A stretch of 64,000 bases of DNA from Microvirga sp. GTDB lineage: Bacteria; Pseudomonadota; Alphaproteobacteria; Rhizobiales; Beijerinckiaceae. Position numbers and translations under genes: made by a program. The stretch covers positions 1 through 64,000 of the forward strand of contig JAPSLB010000021.1 of NCBI GenBank assembly GCA_031181145.1, in the 5' to 3' direction. The notes under the pieces are model-generated. The model was not told where the DNA came from, ran no database searches, and saw only the letters and a list, made by a program, of their open reading frames with translations. Shown in pieces: positions 61,732 to 64,000 of the stretch. Each line of letters starts with the position of its first letter. Position 1 is the stretch's first letter.

Positions 61732-62508
61732 CTAGCGCAAGGTCGTTTCGACGTTCGCCTGCTGGCTCGGTGCGCCGCCGCTGATGATGTGGGCGACGGA
61801 CGAGCGTTCCGGGTCGTCCTCGAAGCGCGTGCGGACCCAGACGGCCAGGAGCTTCAGGTATTCCGAGGCCAGGATCTTGGCCGTCGTGGAATTGCGCCAC
61901 CAATCGTGCGGATCGATGGTGGCGGCGACCGGATAGGGGATCTTCTGGAGGTTCGGCAGGGCGTGATCGAGCTCCACCAGGGTCCGGGGCATATGATAGT
62001 TCGAGGTCACGATGATGATGGTGTCGAACCCGTTCTGCTCCGTCCAGCGCCGCGTCTCGATGGCGTTGCCGATCGTGTTGCGGGCCCGGTAGTCCAGGTC
62101 GACGCAGCATTCGAAGAGCTGTCGCTGCCCGGGATTGAGGCGGGAGATCTGATCCCGGCTGGTCTTCTCGTTGACGCCGGAGATCAGAAGGCGCTTGGCA
62201 TAGCCCTTCGCCAGAAGATCGATGGCGTCGCCGATGCGCTGGGCGCCCCCGGTCAAGGCCACGATACCGTCGGCCCGCGTCTCGGGCCGTCTTTCAGAAC
62301 GGTCGAGGCTGTAGACGAAAGCGAGAAAGCCGAGAAAGCCTGCCAGGCAGAGGGCAGCAAACCCCCATAGCCCGGCCGTCAGAAGGCGCCGGGTCACGGA
62401 ATTTCTAGCCGGAACCGCCGGATCGCCCTGCATGGTCCAGCGCCAGCCCAGGGCTTCCGCGGGATCCGTGGCATGGGGCGACGCCCAGGTTTGCGAACGC
62501 GAGGTCAT
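61732..62508 (-). CDS. YdcF family (DUF218) membrane protein
   Basis: A 258-residue protein with one membrane helix (about 42-65) and an extracytoplasmic DUF218 domain: GIVALTGGAQRIGDAIDLLAKG, LLISGVNEKTS, and TIIIVTSNYHMPRTLVEL. DUF218 proteins include SanA and ElyC, tied to envelope integrity and lipid-carrier use. The ATG at 62508 is chosen; binding sites are weak, and an ATG at 62433 is possible. It lies downstream of ftsX on the same strand, so co-transcription with ftsEX is likely. Confidence 0.87.
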   Translation of the reverse strand: MTSRSQTWASPHATDPAEALGWRWTMQGDPAVPARNSVTRRLLTAGLWGFAALCLAGFLGFLAFVYSLDRSERRPETRADGIVALTGGAQRIGDAIDLLAKGYAKRLLISGVNEKTSRDQISRLNPGQRQLFECCVDLDYRARNTIGNAIETRRWTEQNGFDTIIIVTSNYHMPRTLVELDHALPNLQKIPYPVAATIDPHDWWRNSTTAKILASEYLKLLAVWVRTRFEDDPERSSVAHIISGGAPSQQANVETTLR

Positions 62509-62590
62509 CTCGGTCGATGATAGGGGTGAATGCGGCAATGGAGAGGCAACCCTCTTTATCCACGAATAACGATCCACAGGTAACCTAGGA

Positions 62591-63574
62591 TCAACCATTT
62601 CCGTTAAGAAACCGTCTCACCGTCAACCGCGACACGATGCCTGTGATCAGCGCCACCAGGAGGGCGATCAGGATGACGACCATGTAGCCGGTCAAGCTCA
62701 TGTTGAAGGCACCAAATAGGGCCTCGATCTGATCGCCCGCCGGGCTTGCGCGCCAGGAGCGAGTGACCAGTCCCAGGGCCGCCGTGAGGGCCAGGGCCGC
62801 CCCGGCCCCGATGGCGCTGCCGCGCAGGCCGAGCTTGAAGAAGCGGCGCTGGAATTCCTTGGCGATGAAGTCGTCGTTCGCCCCCACGAAATGGAGCACC
62901 TCCACGACTTCCTTGTTGCCGGCCATTGCGCCGCGAGTGGCGAAGATCACCGCGAGGCCTGCCGCGATCAGCACGAGGGCGACCAGGAAAATGCCTGTGC
63001 CGATGATCGTGTTCGCCATGGTCGACAGGCGCGACACCCAGAGCGCGTGATCGTCGAGTGTCGCGCCGGGCACGTCCTTCTGGAGGCTCTGCCGCAACGG
63101 CCCGAAATCCGGCCGCGTATCCTCCTTCAGCTTGATGACGATGAGGCGCGGCACGGGCAGGTCCTTGAAATCGAGGCCGCTTCCGAGCCAGGGCTCCAGC
63201 AGGCGCTCCGATTCCTCTTTCGTGAAGGCCTGCGCCCGCTCAACGCCCGGCGTTCGGCTCGCCAGCGTGACTGCCCGGGCGACGTCGTCATCGATGGCGC
63301 GCTGGGGATTGGGGCGGATCTGGATGGTCACCTCGCGGGCGATCTCCGAACGCCATTGCGCGGAACTGGCGGCGACCAGCTCCGCGCCGCCCGCGCAGAG
63401 GGCGGCGAGAAAAGTGAGGATCGCGATCACGGCGGCGAGCGCCTGCCCTCCCGCCGAATCCACGGGAACGAGGGGCGCATTGCGACTGAGAGAGGCGGGC
63501 AGGGCGCGCTTTTCTCCCCCTTTCCCTTTCGGCGACTGTGAGGCTTTCCTCAAATAGGGCTGCGGCGCGTTCAT
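62591..63574 (-). CDS. ftsX: Cell division ABC transporter permease FtsX
   Basis: A 327-residue membrane protein with four helices in the FtsX pattern: one after a basic N-tail, a large extracytoplasmic loop (about 70-170), then three at the C-terminus. Family marks are EVTIQIRPNP, FTKEESERLL and VEVLHFVGANDDFIAKEFQRRF. FtsX with FtsE controls peptidoglycan hydrolases at division. The ATG is 5 bases after the ftsE stop. The frame extends upstream through ftsE but that is a shadow. Confidence 0.93.
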   Translation of the reverse strand: MNAPQPYLRKASQSPKGKGGEKRALPASLSRNAPLVPVDSAGGQALAAVIAILTFLAALCAGGAELVAASSAQWRSEIAREVTIQIRPNPQRAIDDDVARAVTLASRTPGVERAQAFTKEESERLLEPWLGSGLDFKDLPVPRLIVIKLKEDTRPDFGPLRQSLQKDVPGATLDDHALWVSRLSTMANTIIGTGIFLVALVLIAAGLAVIFATRGAMAGNKEVVEVLHFVGANDDFIAKEFQRRFFKLGLRGSAIGAGAALALTAALGLVTRSWRASPAGDQIEALFGAFNMSLTGYMVVILIALLVALITGIVSRLTVRRFLNGNG

Positions 63575-63579
63575 CCGGC

Positions 63580-64000
63580 TCACTCGTCGATGTGCAGCCG
63601 GCCGTCGCCGAGCACGAGGCGGCGCACGTTGAGCTGATCCATGAGGCTGAAATCGTGGGTGGCGATGACCACCGAGGTTCCGAGCCGGTTGAGTTCGATG
63701 AACAAGCGCAGCAGGCGCCGGGCGAGGGAGGGGTCCACATTGCCGGTGGGTTCGTCGGCGAGCAGGAGGTCCGGCCGAACGATGAGGGCGCGGGCGATGG
63801 CCGCACGCTGCTTCTCGCCGCCGGAAAGTACGGGCGGCAGCATGTGCATGCGGTCCCCGAGGCCCACCCAACGCAGCAATTCCACGACCTCGGCGCGGTA
63901 GCTCGACTCCTCCTTGCCTTGGACGCGCAAGGGAAGGGCGACGTTCTCGTAGGTCGTCAGGTGATCGAGCAGGCGGAAATCCTGGAACACCACGCCCATG
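63580..64000 (-). CDS. ftsE: Cell division ATP-binding protein FtsE (5' end outside the window)
   Basis: The C-terminal 140 residues of FtsE, open to the right edge, so the start and Walker A lie beyond 64000. Visible are the Q loop GVVFQDFRLLDHLTTYENVA, signature VLSGGEKQRAAIARAL, Walker B LLLADEPTGNVD and switch His in VIATHDFSLM. It precedes ftsX by 5 bases. The full protein is expected to be about 220 residues. Confidence 0.93.
   Translation of the reverse strand, partial: MGVVFQDFRLLDHLTTYENVALPLRVQGKEESSYRAEVVELLRWVGLGDRMHMLPPVLSGGEKQRAAIARALIVRPDLLLADEPTGNVDPSLARRLLRLFIELNRLGTSVVIATHDFSLMDQLNVRRLVLGDGRLHIDE

Overview
The window is chromosomal DNA from a GC-rich alphaproteobacterium of the order Hyphomicrobiales (Rhizobiales). 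Supporting signs are an HWE-family sensor kinase, the aroK-aroB and aroK/small-protein/xerD neighbourhoods, metX-metW, a chorismate mutase-hisC-tyrosine dehydrogenase cluster, an NdvA-type glucan exporter, and ftsEX. The C30 (squalene-derived) carotenoid operon points towards Methylobacteriaceae (Methylobacterium or Microvirga-like). That placement is inference from gene content; no database search was possible. I saw no transposase, phage module, plasmid gene or CRISPR array.

Layout: tRNA-Arg(CCU) and a multi-PAS HWE histidine kinase (1-2.3 kb). A four-gene exbB-exbD-tonB operon led by a small secreted protein (2.6-5.2 kb). A gene-poor stretch with a small coiled protein and a DUF2218 protein (5.2-6.5 kb). 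An extradiol-type VOC dioxygenase beside a decayed LysR regulator (6.5-8.2 kb). A complete livKHMGF-type ABC transporter operon followed by a short MetE-like methyltransferase (8.7-14.5 kb). DUF1206 and YoaK membrane proteins, a periplasmic GH3 beta-glucosidase, a degenerate hybrid kinase, and an amidoligase/glutamine-amidotransferase pair (14.6-22 kb). A MATE exporter (22.1-23.5 kb).

From 32.9 down to 23.5 kb on the minus strand runs a tight operon: two CrtN-like desaturases, a small secreted ORF interrupted by an in-frame TGA, a PlsC-like acyltransferase, a membrane glycosyltransferase, a natural HpnC-HpnD fusion, HpnE and IspH. Together these could take isoprenoid precursors through squalene to a desaturated, oxidised, glycosylated and acylated C30 carotenoid. 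This is the most notable system in the window.

Next come an RlpA lipoprotein and small conserved genes (33-35 kb), then a galactofuranose/exopolysaccharide-like island (35-42.5 kb): a glycosyltransferase, UDP-galactopyranose mutase, a GH1-RmlD fusion, and a GH2 enzyme facing it. After that follow an MscS channel with a CAP lipoprotein, the NdvA-like exporter, an epoxide-hydrolase-like enzyme, a CorC/HlyC protein, aroB-aroK, and the divergent small protein-xerD pair (42.8-53.4 kb).

The last part is housekeeping: metX-metW, chorismate mutase-hisC-tyrC, a DUF2125 protein, a ChaC-like cyclotransferase, PlsC, a YdcF protein and ftsX, with ftsE running off the right edge. Many gene junctions overlap by ATGA or TGATG, which suggests translational coupling within operons. 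Start codons were chosen from visible ribosome binding sites where possible; doubtful ones are flagged.
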